Assembly (NCBI GenBank): GCA_001972305.1
Contig: BDDD01000039.1
Location: 702,274-766,273, forward strand
Direction of reading: 5' to 3'
Length of the DNA: 64,000 nucleotides
Source: Cephalotus follicularis
Taxonomy: Eukaryota; Streptophyta; Magnoliopsida; Oxalidales; Cephalotaceae
Position numbers and translations under genes: made by a program. The notes under the pieces were generated by a model. The model saw only the letters and a program-made list of their open reading frames with translations, did not search any database and was not told the origin of the DNA. The stretch's first letter is position 1, and every line of letters starts with the position of its first letter. This document shows positions 23,675 through 36,159 of this stretch, in pieces.

Positions 23675-26057
23675 CGACAGGACTCGTTGTCGCTCTGCTA
23701 TGGGCTGACGTATCCTGGGGGGATAGCTCTCCTTGCCAACAACCCTGTCTTCTCAAAACTGCCCGAGCAACGCACTAAGATCACTAGCGCTACGCAAAAT
23801 CCCTAGGAGAAAGCCTGGGCAAAACGCGCAACAGATGCGGGGCTTAAAAGGTGCAGGAGACAAAAGGACTCGAGGACTCAAACTCCCCGTTTCATTAAGT
23901 CACCAACTACACACGTCCAAGCACTCCAAAATGCGCCGCATCACTAAACGGCCGAGGAGAACACCCACGTGTTCCTCACATGCTCACTTAAAAACACCCG
24001 GGGAGAACACCCACTTGTTCCCCACGTGAACCACTTAAACACCAAGGTCTGCACAACGCCCTGGGACACAGATCCCCCGTGGGCATTTCTCCCCTGCTCT
24101 TCTCCAAAGTGCACTTCTCACACAACACTTATAGCCATACCTCACCACCTAGGGACAACCTACCTCCACGGGTAAAACAACTTACTCAAAACTATCAGCC
24201 CTTGCCCTGCTCAGCTATGCTATGCCCTAACATCCTAAGACTCTCCAGCTCCCCAGACACAGTTGAAAACATAAAACTCATAACATCAAGCATTCATCAA
24301 AACAAAAGGCAATACTAGTCCACGGGCTAGAAACATCTATTTCATCTCAGAAAGTACTATTACATAACATGCTAGTCCCCCAGTTATGAACAAGCACTGC
24401 CTCTCTGCTTGGCTAAAGAAACAACAAAAGCTTTCTCTCTATACATCAAAAGAATAACATTAGATCTATCGCTTTAACATATCATATACAAAACATAAGC
24501 TCTCGGCTACTCTACAACAAAAAGAAGGTAGAGGAACCCAAAAGAATGCCCAATGCAATGCAATGCTAGACGCCCAAGCTGCTTCCCGAGGTGCTGAGCA
24601 TAAAACTACCTTAGCATAAGCTTTCTACTACTGGTCTGAAGGATCTCCTCCGGCTGGCTGGTATGCAAAAAAAAGCTGGGAGGGGGTTAGTCCAAATGAC
24701 TAAATGAGGGGAAGCTAAAACATCCTCTTGGCATTCCGAGCACTAAATGCGCTGAAAGAAGCTGTGTTGGACATGATTAAGTGTCCCAAGTGGGAGAAAA
24801 GACAGACCATAGCATGCCACGACATCAAGGAGAAAAGCTCAAATCTTGCTTTTACTTAGTGATATTTCTTTCTTTCTGCTTACTGGCTACTGAGGATAAG
24901 AACAGCTGAATAAAATCTTTAGAGCAATAAACATTTAAAATAGAAACATCAACATAAGAAAAACAGAGTGTGCCGAGGAAGAAAAATAAACATGCAGACG
25001 ACTATGAACTTACTCTATGGGCTAACTTATCTTTTCTTTTGCTTTCTTTCTTTACTGATATGATATATATATATATATATATATAGCTATACCAGTAATC
25101 TGGTCATAAACTGGAGAACATAGCTACAGGACGTGTACCATCCCTCATGTATCAATACAGAGTGCTCATGCCTCAAAACTTTTCTTTTCTTTGCTTTACT
25201 TCTTACTTACTGGGGTCTAGACTCTTAAACTGGTAGTGGGTGGCTGTGCTCAGCCACGCTCCCACTAGCTTCCATCATAGACAATGGTTACTAGGGATGC
25301 AGGTTAGGAAACCTGTGGATAGACTGACTTAACAGAATCATCATGGACAATGAAAATTGCTAAGGAGGGAGAGCTACTTACGCTACCGCACTACAAACAG
25401 TGATTCACATCACCATCGGGGCTAAACATGCAACTCTCTGATTTCTCTCTCAAGAACGTGCTACAAAGATAGGGGAAAGGGAAGAAATTCCTTATTACAA
25501 TCTCACTGCTCTGTTTCTCACCAAACAAATGGATCATTAACAAATTCTAGAAACAAGAAAAAGGCTGAGGAAGAGAATGTTCACACTCACCGTTCTTGCT
25601 ACATCCTATGACGTTAACTGCTTCTCTTCTTTCTCCTCATCTGCCTTCTTTGTCTTGCTGTGCTCGGAAGCTTCAAACCGCAACTGTTCTCACACTAGAG
25701 GAACGAAGAAGAAGAAGAAGAAGAAGAAGAAGAAGAAGAAGAAGAAGAAGAAGAAGAAAGGAAACTAGAGCTCTCTCTCTCTCTCTCTCACTAAACTGCT
25801 GAAACTAAAAACTCTGCCAACACACTAACACAAGCATGCTATATCCCTGAACATGCCATCTGCGCCATACCTTGCCTTGCAACTTGGAAACTTCTCTTGT
25901 AAGCTTAACACTTAACTCCCAAAACTCTCTATTATTAATGTTTAGGTCCTTGGCCCCTTTTTAACTTAATCTCTTCATCCTCAAATCTTCGTTTTTGTAT
26001 TCCCAACTTTCTTTATCTCTAACTTTTCCAAGGAAGAAAACATTACGGGGTGTTACA
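23675..26057 (-). mobile_element. Solo LTR of family A
   Basis: On the minus strand it starts TGTAACACCCCGTAATG at 26057 and ends CCTGTCG at 23675, matching the general form of the Gypsy A LTRs (TGTAACRCCCCGTAACAG to CCTGACA). All three share a GAA/TTC microsatellite next to a GA/CT tract at the same relative place. The flanks (TATAT and TATCC) give only a weak target duplication. The partner B LTR near 18390 lacks it. Confidence 0.8.
25705..25758 (+). repeat. (GAA)18 microsatellite in family A solo LTR
   Basis: Eighteen GAA units are followed after a short spacer by a (CT)n tract at 25771-25789. Frames across it give runs of Lys, Arg or Glu that are artefacts. Confidence 0.95.
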
Positions 26058-28232
26058 TATCCACTATCCCATTCCAGTATATATATAAGTAGTTAACCAA
26101 CAATCAATATCCGTAAGTCTAAACCCCCTAAGTTGGTGGCACACAGCTCAAGATTTAGGATGAGGACACTAACCTCTCGAGGTGGCAAATAGATCTAAGT
26201 TTAGTTATGTGGCTTCAGCATAAACATATGTATAAACCCTCTCGAAGGTGGCACACAACTCTAGCGTTATACAAGTCTAAATCCCACCGAAGGTGGCACT
26301 TAGCTCTAGGAAGAAGAAATCTAACCTCCCAAAGGTGGCACACAACTCTGGGTTAGTCACTAAGCTTGACTAGATGTTACTATAGACACTCCTTTCACCC
26401 ATGCCATATCATCTTTAAAACCTAGGAAGAAACCTAGTTATAGCTTTACATGGGCCTAGGGAAGGTCCTAGAAGAAAACCATTTAGAAAAAGTGCTTTGA
26501 AAATATTTACGAAAAAACTGCTTATCTAAGCAGCGCCGTCCTGAGCCTGCGCAGCAGCACTTTGCGCTAAGCATCGTCGGTCAAGTCCAAGCGTCAGCGA
26601 TTTGAGCTGGCAGTAGTTTTTAAACATTTGAAGAAGTCTTTAGCGGCGATGCTTAGCCAAGCGCGCCAACAAAGGCAAAGTGCTGATTGTTTTGAAATAA
26701 GGGCAAAGCGACGACGCTTTCGGGAAAAGAGTTAGCGCTTTGCCTGACAGAACTTAGGGTTCTTGCCACAAATCTTTGCAAAACGATTTCTTTATTCAAA
26801 TCCCTTAAATTTTAAGTTCAATACCAGTACTTTTAATCATTTCTATCCCATAAAAAGAAAATTTAGCCATTCAAATCCGTTCAATCAATTTCTAGGTCAT
26901 AAACCCCCAATAACCCTAAAACTCTAACATTCAATTTCAATCCATTTCAATTCATTTTAATGCATTCAATCAATTTATGTATGTGCCCATATGTGTAAAT
27001 CATAACATATTTAGGTAGAGAAGGTTTATACCAAATATTTGCAGCTTGTTCTTTATCTTAGGTTGTGAAATTAGAGAAAGAACTCAAGTTCTTGGTCAAT
27101 GGAGCTTCAATATTGTGCTAATCAAGTCTATGATCAATCATATACACTTCCCCTTCAGTTTCCCATGCTAATCTGTCCATTTTGGTGAGTTTTGAGAGAG
27201 TTTGGTGGAGAGAGAGAGAGAGAATGAGTTATGCAATATGTTAAGGGCTGTATTTATAGGTTTCTCACTAACTCTACCCCGTGCACTATCAATACTATAA
27301 GTAGACATACAATTAATCCATATGAGTATTGAAAATGCACCACTCCATCGATATCCATATGAACCATCATTTCCATAATATTAGTAATCATAATGTGTGA
27401 CGCCCTGCGTTCGGAGGACCGGACACGTGGTATCAAGTACAAATAATATACAGTAGTCGGGCTTAGGTAGCATATTCAAAGCAGAATAAATTAAAACTTT
27501 ATTACAAGCATCTATCATGTACTCAAATATAAAACAAGCATCTCCTTAAATATTACAAATCCCAAATAGAAGTGCATCACTTGATCTAATTCAAAAACAT
27601 GTAATAAGAGAAAGCAACAAAAGATAAAATTTGATCATTAGAGTCTTCAAGTCTTCTTGCGAAAAGGAGGAACTAGCAATCACCACGACTGTTGGTCCCT
27701 GCAGTATTACCTAAAAACACATAGATCCCCCATCCCAAAGGAGCGGTCACCAATGGGGCCAAGTAGATATATCCTCATGCGCAGATTATGCTATACACAT
27801 GTATGCATTATCATATAATGTATAATAGCACACTGTCAAGTATAAGTATACAATAGTGTTGTATGACATATAAAATGCATGAATGCCAGTTGCAATCTAC
27901 AAGTCATATACAACTGTCACATACCGGTGTATAAGAGTGGGATCTAATATCATAAGTCTTGTCAGTCATCTAGTAGACAATAAATAGTGGAGTGTGAGTA
28001 CACTCACATCATATCAAATCAGATCAAGTCCAATTATTAAATTAAGTAAATCCTATATAGAGCGTGCGACCTCAACTTTTCACCAGTCCAATCATGTCAA
28101 ATCAAGTCGATATCAAACGGCAATCTAACTCTTGAGGGTAATCCTATGGAAAGAACGGCTAGACCAGCCCTGTAGATTTAAATCAATAGATCAAATATAC
28201 TAGGCCCTGTTATTAGTAAGTGCCTACTTAGT

Positions 28233-28390
28233 GGTAACTGTCGACTGAGCACATACACTTTGGTAAGTGTCGTTGTGTGGATACCTAGAGGTAAGTGCCG
28301 CCCAAGTGCATCCTTGATTGTAAGTGCCATCGTGTGCGAGACGGTAAGTGTCATCTAGCGTATTCACAGTAGTAAGTTCTACTGGAGGGA
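28233..28390 (-). repeat. GGTAAGTGYCG short repeats in D LTR
   Basis: About six units of 23-32 bp, each starting near GGTAAGTG followed by CC/TC and a GTG-rich stretch. It lies in the middle of the LTR, where the B and C LTRs also carry short arrays of unrelated or distantly related sequence. Confidence 0.7.
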
Positions 28391-29526
28391 GAATAGTTCT
28401 GCCCGTAGGCTGTTTGAATAGGATTATTGCCCAAAGGCTAGTGACAATCCAATCAGGGAGAGTAGATGGTAAAAATGATCATTTTACATCCTGACTAGGA
28501 TCACGAGGTAGCTCTCATAGGAACAATCAAATCAATACAAATCAAGTACATAACCATAGTAAAAGCTAATAGGCGATGAAGATCTATTAAGGGGAACAGA
28601 CAGACATAAAGTCCTCTTATGGCCAGCCTGATTGGAAATCGCTAAGCACCTATGGTCGTAGTCAAATCAGACAATCAATATCAATAACAATCAATGACAA
28701 TATCATTAACCGCTAGACAACAGATGTCTAATCGGCGTGGGACGCCACCCAAACCTGACTAGAGGTTACTAATGTGCCTATGGTCTCAATCAGTCACTCT
28801 ATCCTCAACATTACTATTCCAATGATCAACACGACGAGTCAGTAGTTAATAATATTGTGTTTCAATTAGTTAGTCAAGTAATCTAGCGGTGGATGGATCG
28901 GTTACCCAATCGTGTCTATCAAAAGTGGTGTACAATCAATTGATCTGCAGAAAGATCAACATGACCTGCCTAACCAGAGAGAAAACAGTTGGAAAAGGCT
29001 TGATTGATCTCATAATCGATTCGGTCCAGTTATTTTTAAAAGGATTGAAAATAGTTTAAGTAGCAGAAAACAATGCCTTTAGCGGTGACGGTTTGGTATT
29101 AAATTAGTTCTATGGAAAACGTACGAAGCGGCGAGAGTTAGATTAAGCGGCGATGCTATGTCCGTCACCTTGTGGGTGCGCTTAGCAATGGTTGATAGCG
29201 CTTTGCATCAAAACAAAGCCAGGTTAAGCGACTATGCCTAACATCAAACCATCAGCGCTTTGATCAAATTCGTGTGATTTCTAGGTATCAGTTGTGCTAA
29301 GCAGCGACACTTCTAGGTAAAGCGTCGACGCTTAGACAGAACAGTAAAATGTCCATGTTGAGTTTTAGAGCTATTTTTCAATCCAAATATTTGTCAAGTC
29401 ATTTTCTACCATTTTTAAGGATTTGTACAAGTATATTGGGGTCCTTCAAACAGGTGTTAATCAGTTGAATTCAATTATTTTACCATAAATCCATTCGAGG
29501 TCATTAGTCACAAATAACCTAAATAT

Positions 29527-29542
29527 ACCACCAATCACCGAG
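29527..29542. repeat. LINE target duplication, left copy
   Basis: ACCACCAATCACCGAG here matches ACCACCAATCACCAAG at 34015-34030, one mismatch in 16. Long target duplications of this kind are typical of LINE target-primed insertion. Confidence 0.92.
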
Positions 29543-29554
29543 TTTTTTTTTTTT

Positions 29555-30180
29555 GAACAAGTTCAAAGGTGTGTATATTTATATCCAAATATACAAAGGA
29601 ATCAAAACACCCAAATGGGTGGAAATATTCTTGGAACCCTACTTGTTATAAATCACAAGAGGAAGCCAAGTACATGAAATTCCTATCCATGCTGAAAACA
29701 TTAGGAACTTCCCAAAAGGAGAACAATAGACTGTAAACACAAGAATGTCCATGCATGAAATACACTACATGTTACATAATATAGAAAAAGTTACATAGCT
29801 TAAACACTCCCAGGCCGCTTGAAGGCATACCACCAGGCCACATGACGAGAGCAGGCAGACCAGCCTTCATGATGCAAGAGAAAAGGTAAGCTAGCAGGAA
29901 ACCAGCAATGCACATCCTAGACACCAGCCTACATCTCTACCCGGAAACTAAGCTTCAGATACCAAACCAGCTAACCAGAATATGCAGCCCATGCTAGAGA
30001 AGGCCAGCAGACCACTACACATCCCCCACCCAAAGCATCTCAGATGCTTAAGATGTGATATGGAAGATTCCAGTTGTAGGAAATGTCTCTGTTTATCGGG
30101 GAATTTGGAAAGGGTTTCATGCCAAGACACTTGCACATCAATGTATCGACAATTTGGTGCTCGATGCAGGCCTGGTCCTT
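29555..30180 (-). other. LINE 3' untranslated region and ORF2 end
   Basis: Between the zf-RVT region and the poly-A tail the minus strand carries the last ORF2 residues and a non-coding 3' end with no convincing open frame. The short frames on both strands here are not genes. Confidence 0.7.
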
Positions 30181-30189
30181 ATATTCATT

Positions 30190-30843
30190 GCGAAACACCC
30201 TGTTGTTGCGCTCCCTCTAGCATAAGTAGGTTGCAGCAGCCAGAGCAATTCTAGTAATCCAATGCTTGAAACTCTTACTCCTAAGCCTGCCCGTTACCCA
30301 CTGCAACTCCCCACTCCAGGATTTACAGGACCTCTTAAAGCCACATTTCTCTAGGCAACGGGTCCAGACACTCGCGGTGTATCTACACTTAAAAAACAAG
30401 TGTTTAATAGATTCCGAACCCCCACATCCAAAAACACACGGGTTCTAAGCCACCACTCCGAATTTCTGCAACTTGTCCGTTGTTCTATATGCATTGTGGA
30501 AGGTGAGCCATAGACAGAAACTGTGTTTGGGAATGCAGTCCGGGAACCACACTATATCTTCCCAATTTTCTTTAGGAAGGGTATGTCTAATACTCTGCCA
30601 TGCTTCCTTACAAGATAAGCCCTGACCCTTAGCCATCCAGTGTTTACCATCCCCTCCCTCCTCTATCGGAATACTCCGTGTTACCCTACTGATCACCTGG
30701 AGTTCCCATGCACCTGTAGGCCAATCCCACTGTCCGTTGGTGATCACTGCCAAGAGTTTGGCATTGAGAGGGATACGTGCATCATACACCACCCTACTGT
30801 CGTACTCAGATATGATGTAGTGTCCTTTGAACCACATATCCAT
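30190..30843 (-). pseudogene. LINE ORF2 C-terminal part with zf-RVT domain
   Basis: The minus strand reads a stretch typical of plant L1 C-termini: W..IRHTLPKENWEDIVWFPDCIPKHSFCLWL, then (in the next block, 30217-30399) HLFFKCRYTASVWTRCLEK. The pattern of Cys, His and Trp matches the zf-RVT (zinc-binding in reverse transcriptase) domain. It is thought to bind element RNA or DNA. The domain is split between two frames around 30400-30445. Confidence 0.85.
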
Positions 30844-31094
30844 CTAGAGGGCAATCGCGCCACCATCTAAAATGTTGAATACCAGCCTCTCAGCAAGGCT
30901 ATCCCGCAACTGAAGATCCAACTCTACAAGCATTGATTTGTAATGTTGACAATCTAGAAGTTTCGGTTCTTGATCAACACCCTGTAACACCACTGTACCC
31001 ACATGAATTATTTCTTCTTGATGATATCCCACATGTGTTGCAAGAAGGATGCCTTATTCCATGCTCTGATACTCTTAGTCCCCAAGCCCCCTTC

Positions 31095-32984
31095 CTATTT
31101 CAGGTGCAACACTTTGGCCCACGCAACCTTCCTCGCTCTCTTTGCATCTCCCACCCCAAACCATAAGAAGCTTCTAATGATCCGCTCACAATTCTCAATC
31201 ACGGCATCCGGCAAGACAAAGGTTTTGCACCAAAAAACCTGTATACTAAAAAGGGTAGAGGAGATCAATTGGAGCCTTCCTCCAAAAGAGAGGTAATTGC
31301 AGGCCCGTGTCCTTACTCTTTTCACCATATGCTCAACCAGTGCACTACATTCTTTCAAACCCAGCCTGTCCGCAATGAGTGGAACTGCCAGGTACCTCAC
31401 CGGGATCGTGCCTTCCTTGATTTGGATAAGATCGGTTATGCTCTTCTTGGAGCTTGGACCTACATTCCCTCAGAAGATTTGACTCTTCTCAAGGTTTAGG
31501 GCCAACCAGAGACATGGTAAAATTGTTCCAGAGTATCCTTAATGAAAGGGAGTGAGTTCCTATCAGCCATGGACAAAACCATCAGGTCATTTGCATAACA
31601 AAGGTGGGTTAGCTCCAATCCTTGACACCTGGGGTGAAACTTAAACCTTGGCTCTGCCGCACCACCTGCAAGCATATGAGAAAAGAAATCCATTCCAATC
31701 ACAAACAGGTGTGGAGACAGTGGGTCTCCTTGCCTAAGGCCTCTGCTACTCCTAAAGAACCCATGAAGCCTCCCATTGATATCCACGGAGAAGAAGGTCA
31801 TCCATATACAAGCTCTGACCCATCTGATAATATTTGCAACGAAGTCTAAAGTATCCAGCATGGGAATAATAAATTCCCATTTCACTGTGTCATACGCTTT
31901 ATGAATATCAACTTTTACCATGCATCTAGGCAATCCTCCCCTTGTGTGATAACCTCGGAGTATCTCATGGGCTACAAGGATGTTTTCCTTTTTGTGTCTG
32001 CCCGGCACAAAGGCAGACTGTGTAGGGTCGATGACTGACTCCAAGATATGCTTAATCTAGGACAGGCTTAATCCTTCCTGCTATAATCTTTGAGATGGTC
32101 TTATAGAGGAATGTATAGCAGGAGATTGGTCGGTGTCTTTGAGATATGAAGGGCTGGGAGACTTAGGGATAAGGGTCAGAATAGTGAAATTGATGCCCCT
32201 GGGTAACGTTTCACTTTCGAAGAAGAACAAAATTTCATCCACCACCCCCTCACCTACTATCTCCCAAGCATCCTTGAAAAATCTTCCATTAAAACCGTCA
32301 GGACCAGGGCTTTATCCAGATTCTGCGACCAAAATGCCCCCCGGACTTCCTCCCTTGAAATCAGTCTGCCATTACTTGCTTCAAAGCCTAAGTTATCCTT
32401 TTGCAATAACTACCTAGCTGGACTTCCCCCATGGTGATAGGGCCTTTCATTAGCTCAGAAAAGTACCTAACACATTCCTCTCCTATCTGTCCTGGATCCG
32501 TCATCCATCCCCCATCATCCCCCATGATTTTGCTTATAGTGTTCCTACTCTGTCTCATCTTGACTACCTTATGGAAATAATCAGTGTTCAAGTCACCAAG
32601 CTTGAGCCATTGGACTCTGGATTTATGTCTGTATATAGTTTCCTCAAGATTGTAGTCCTCCCTCACCTCCGCAGTGACCTCCCTCTCCTTGTCTCTCAAC
32701 TCAGAGTCCCTAGGATCAGAGTCCAGTTGGTTTTGGACCTCTACATATGGAATGTCATTGAAATACCTTTGGTGCAGGTCCCTAAGAAGGCGTTTTGAAA
32801 GTTTGAGCTTGTAACTAACAATCTCCAAAGGGGAACCATGCACACTCTGCAAGTCCGCTTGCCATGCCTTATGAACCACACTTGCAAATGTCGAATGAGA
32901 TCCCCATACATTCAGGTACTTGAAATGCCTGCCGATGGGAGACTTAACCTCTTGTAGCTGCAAGAGGGCTGGTGAATGATCCAA
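31095..32984 (-). pseudogene. LINE reverse transcriptase region
   Basis: The upstream block (32388-32984) holds the endonuclease-to-RT linker. The central block (31496-32044) holds the palm: PTQSAFVPGRHKKENILVAHE, MVKVDIHKAYDTVKWEF, SSRGLRQGDPLSPHLF and the catalytic box HLCYANDLMV. Family members have an ADD triad, so the Asn here replaces a metal-binding Asp. The thumb block (31095-31400) starts YLAVPLIADRLGL and contains FGGRLQLISSTLFSIQVFW. This is the L1-clade RT that would prime on nicked chromosomal DNA. The blocks lie in different frames, so no active enzyme is made. Confidence 0.93.
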
Positions 32985-32999
32985 GATACCTGGCTCTGG

Positions 33000-33650
33000 G
33001 AAATGTGCTTGTAAATGACTAAAGGTATTGAAGCGGTGCCAATTCCCAAAAACCCTATTGAGCTTCTTAGCTACTAGTTCATTCCCCCCCTCTTATTACT
33101 CTAGGTGAATAGCCTATCCAACTGCCTTAAGTATTCAATATCGCACGCCTGAATACACTCATCAAACTATTTCATCACTCTAGATACCACCGGCCTCCAA
33201 CCACCGTGCTCGTGCGGAAACCTGGACACATTAAAATCCCCGAATATGATCCACGGCCTTGTGGAAAAGCTTCCAGCCTTGGTAACCAGATCCCTCCTCA
33301 GCAAGTAATCACAGTCCCCATATACAATGGACACACCTACCCCCGGTGTACCCCCAAGAGAAATCTCACCATGGATGGCCTGTGGGGAGGTATCTGCAAA
33401 CTAAACCGAACCACATTTGGGTTCTACAAGAGCCAAATTCTTTCAAGGAAGGAGTGAGCGTGGTTTGTAACACATTTCCACCCTCTCATAAGACCTCGAG
33501 CAACCCTTTCCTTATTCAGTAACCTAACTCTAGTCTCTAACAAACCCAAAAATGCAATATCATTTTATTTAACAAAAGATCTAACTTCTCTCTGTTTAGA
33601 GGGATCATTCAAACCCCTAATGTTCCAGCATGCGCCACTAACCACGTATA
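33000..33650 (-). pseudogene. LINE endonuclease domain remnant
   Basis: The minus strand has CWNIRGLNDPSKQREVRSFVK and LGLLETRVR near its start, which match the N-terminal motifs of AP-like endonucleases (N for the first motif, ET for the second). The rest is interrupted. This enzyme would nick target DNA for target-primed reverse transcription. The domain order fits an ORF2 start just after the ORF1 stop at about 33654. Confidence 0.8.
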
Positions 33651-33653
33651 TTT

Positions 33654-34014
33654 TCAAAGGTTCCTACTTTTGGCCGTAGGAGGGCCTTTCTTCTTTTTCA
33701 TTGAACTACTACTATTAGCTCCCACCTGATTGTTTACCCTCTTCCTCCTATCGGTTAGGGCCATATGAATTTGACCTTCAATATTCTTAGGGGACTCAAC
33801 AATTGGATTCTTCTCCTTATCTGGAATTTTAGTCACCTCCGGATTCCTAGAGGGATCAGGACACCCTGGCTTACTACATGCTTTTTGCACTGACCTTGGT
33901 ACTGCAGCCGGACTGGGATCAGCAACCAACATAGGCTCACGTTCAGGGACCATCTTTTCTTTCCCTCTTCTTTTTACCTCAACCCAACCCTCAGCATCCA
34001 GGGCACCTTTAATG
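33654..34014 (-). pseudogene. LINE ORF1 C-terminal remnant
   Basis: An open frame of about 120 residues runs in from the truncated 5' end and stops at 33654. It contains EGWVEVKRRGKEK and is rich in Pro, Lys and Ser. In plant L1 elements ORF1 encodes a nucleic-acid-binding protein with a zinc knuckle; the knuckle part is missing here. The apparent Met start lies just past the LINE edge, within the duplicated target sequence, so it is not a true start. Confidence 0.7.
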
Positions 34015-34843
34015 ACCACCAATCACCAAGTTAGAATCCAATAAGTTCAAATAATCAAATATAAAATCTATGCTAGGAATAATCAGTAGCATTTTTGGTT
34101 GACAAACTCTACTAAAATGCTTGAAGCTTGAGGTTTGTTGAAACAACAAGAATTGAATATTAGACTCAAGTCTGAATTCCACCGATTGAGAAAGCTTTAA
34201 AGATGTTGAAATTGCGATAAAGTGGCTGTGTTCTAGCAAGTAAAAGAAGCTCAAACTTCTCCTTTGAATGGTGACAGGTTTGACAGCAGAGAGAGCCAAA
34301 AATAAGAGAGTTGTGTCTTGTGTATTTTGTTAAGTCAGTATGTGTTATATGAATGTGTAGCATATACGTGTGTGTTTTAGTTATCATTAGTGGTGAGGAA
34401 TAAAGATAGGAGAATGGTAATGGGTGGACACGGGTGAAGGTAGAAGATTTTAGGAGATGGGTGTTGTGTTTTTGTTAGTATGCAGGTGGGGTAAGTAAGG
34501 ATATGAAAGGGGTAAATAAGTGGACATGAGTGAGTTAGAGGGATTTGTGAGATTATGTAAGGATGAGATAAGATTTTTACATAATGAATGTGAGGTGAGT
34601 ACAAGGTAGGCCAGCCATGAAGCATTATTAGTGGTTTTAATTGGTCTAACTCAAGTGCTCTTCAATAAACATGGCCCTACATATTGAAATTCAAACGTAA
34701 CGAACCCGAATAAAAATAAAGTACGTATGCATATCAGTAAGAAATAGGATGAGTATAAAATACTCAAATCCAACAAATACGAACAGGGTAAGAGAAGAAC
34801 CAAGCGTACAATCAAATAAAATAAATAAGTTTGAGTCGTTACA

Positions 34844-36159
34844 TTCTCCCTTCTTATAAGAATCTGATCCCCAAATTCAAAATCAAAACAAGACAGCATA
34901 TATCTCTCATGTCCTTTTTTTGCTCCCAGGTGCACTCCTTCAAATTATGATGCTCCCAAAGAACTTTGACCAATGGAATGGTCTTATTCCTCAGAACTCT
35001 AGCTTCTCTGTTGATGATCTGCACGGACATCTTTGTTTAGGACAAGTCTGGGTCGATCTAAATCTACTTGTACTCGATGAGCTAAGGATCTCATTGATAC
35101 TTCCTCAACTGAGAAACATGAAATACGCCATGAACACTCAACAATGCTGGAAGTGAGGCAAGTCTGTAAGCGAAATGACCTATCCTCTCCAAGATCTTGA
35201 AAGGTCCAATGAAGCATAGAGAAATCTTCCCTTTCTTTTCAAATCTCATAAAGCCCTTGGTTGGCCACACCTTCGGAAACACGTGGTCACTAACTTCAAA
35301 TTCAAAATCTCTTTGATGAACATCGGCATACCTTTTTTATAGATCTTGTGCTACCAACAATCGGCATCAAATAAGCCTCACCTTCTTTGAGGTGATTTGA
35401 ACCATCTCCGGTCCCAAAACGCTTCTTTCACCGACCTCATCCCAACAAACTAGCGATTGACATTTTCTACCATACAGTTCTTCATACGGGGCCATCTAAA
35501 TACTCTTAGGATAGATGTTATTATAAGAGAACTTGATAAAGGGAAAATCAACATCCCAATAGCCTTTGAAGTCAATATAAGAGAACTTGATAAAGGGAAA
35601 ATTAACATCCCAATAGCCTTTGAATTCAATAACAAATGTCCGAATCATGTCTTCTAGTTTATGTATGCTTCTCTCTGACAAACCATCTGCCTATGGGTGA
35701 AAAGCAACACTAAAACTCAACTGTGCACCGATATTTGCCAGTAGCATCTTGCAGAAAGTAGAAGTAAAATGACTATCTCTGTCCAAGACTATATTGACCA
35801 GGGCTTCATAAGGACTTGTAATCTCTTTCACATAAAACCGAGACAATCTATCCATTGAATAAGTCATCCGAACATGTATGAAGTGGACAGACTTTGTGAG
35901 TCAATCGACCACAACCCATATAGCATCATGCTTGTTATGAGTCAATTGAAATCCAGAGATAAAATCCATGGTCAAATGTTCCTTCTTCCACTCGGGAATA
36001 GGCAAGGGCTGAAGAAAACCTGTAGCCCTCTTGTGCTTTGTCTTAACTTGCTGACAAGTTACGTATGTCAAGATTAATGCAGAAATTTCTCATTTCATGT
36101 TGTTCCACCAATAGCCGAGCTTAAGGTCTTGATACATCTTCATGTTCCTAGGATGAATG
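34844..36159 (-). pseudogene. Gypsy D integrase, broken
   Basis: The minus strand carries the integrase zinc-finger end (KMYQDLKLGYWW and TCQQVK), the DDE core (TMDFISGFQ, then LDRDSHFTS), the post-core module (35091-35282; MRFEKKGKISLCFIGPFKILERIG and FHVSQLRKY) and a chromodomain-like end (VKVLWEHHNLKECTWEQKKDM, about 34900). The domain content places D with the Tekay/Del chromoviruses, like Gypsy-1 but clearly a different family. Several breaks are visible. Confidence 0.88.

Larger units (their letters stand above)
17791..27395 (-). mobile_element. Gypsy B, gag-only element, interrupted
   Basis: This minus-strand element has two LTRs (17791-20087 and 21388 onward) around an internal region of only 1300 bp with a primer binding site, a gag remnant and a polypurine tract but no pol. 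The right LTR is interrupted by two solo LTRs and by Gypsy D at 27396, after which it does not resume in the window. The first roughly 215 bp at the shared left ends of the LTRs differ at about 23 sites by eye (about 11%), which makes B older than the elements inside it. Confidence 0.85.
21388..27395 (-). mobile_element. Gypsy B 5' LTR with two solo LTRs inside
   Basis: B LTR sequence occupies 21388-21920, 23578-23674 and 26058-27395. The pieces are collinear with 17791 to about 20030. The two gaps are filled by solo LTRs, and the end is cut by Gypsy D. Confidence 0.85.
29543..34014 (-). mobile_element. L1-type LINE, 5' truncated
   Basis: This 4472-bp LINE on the minus strand has its 3' tail, 12 T on the plus strand, at 29543-29554 and its 5' end at 34014. 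It sits between 16-bp target duplications in the Gypsy D LTR. It keeps the end of ORF1 and an ORF2-like region with endonuclease, reverse transcriptase and zf-RVT domains. No RNase H domain is seen. It is dead: ORF1 is cut at its 5' side, ORF2 is spread over several frames, and the RT active-site box reads YAND where family members have (F/Y)ADD. Confidence 0.93.
27396..34843 (-). mobile_element. Gypsy D 3' LTR with LINE inside
   Basis: On the minus strand the LTR starts TGTAACGACTC at 34843, after a polypurine stretch at 34844-34860, and ends GCAGGGCGTCACA at 27396. Without the LINE and one copy of its target duplication it is about 2960 bp long. It includes a short degenerate array at 28233-28390 and one perfect GCGTCGACGC at 29322. 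Confidence 0.82.

Noticed and set aside
25577-25802. Lys-rich and Arg-rich small proteins
   Set aside because: They are translations of the (GAA)18 microsatellite.
36155-36159. GAATG as target duplication of Copia-3
   Set aside because: The right flank of the element does not repeat it; the insertion is instead supported by Gypsy D coding sequence continuing on both sides.
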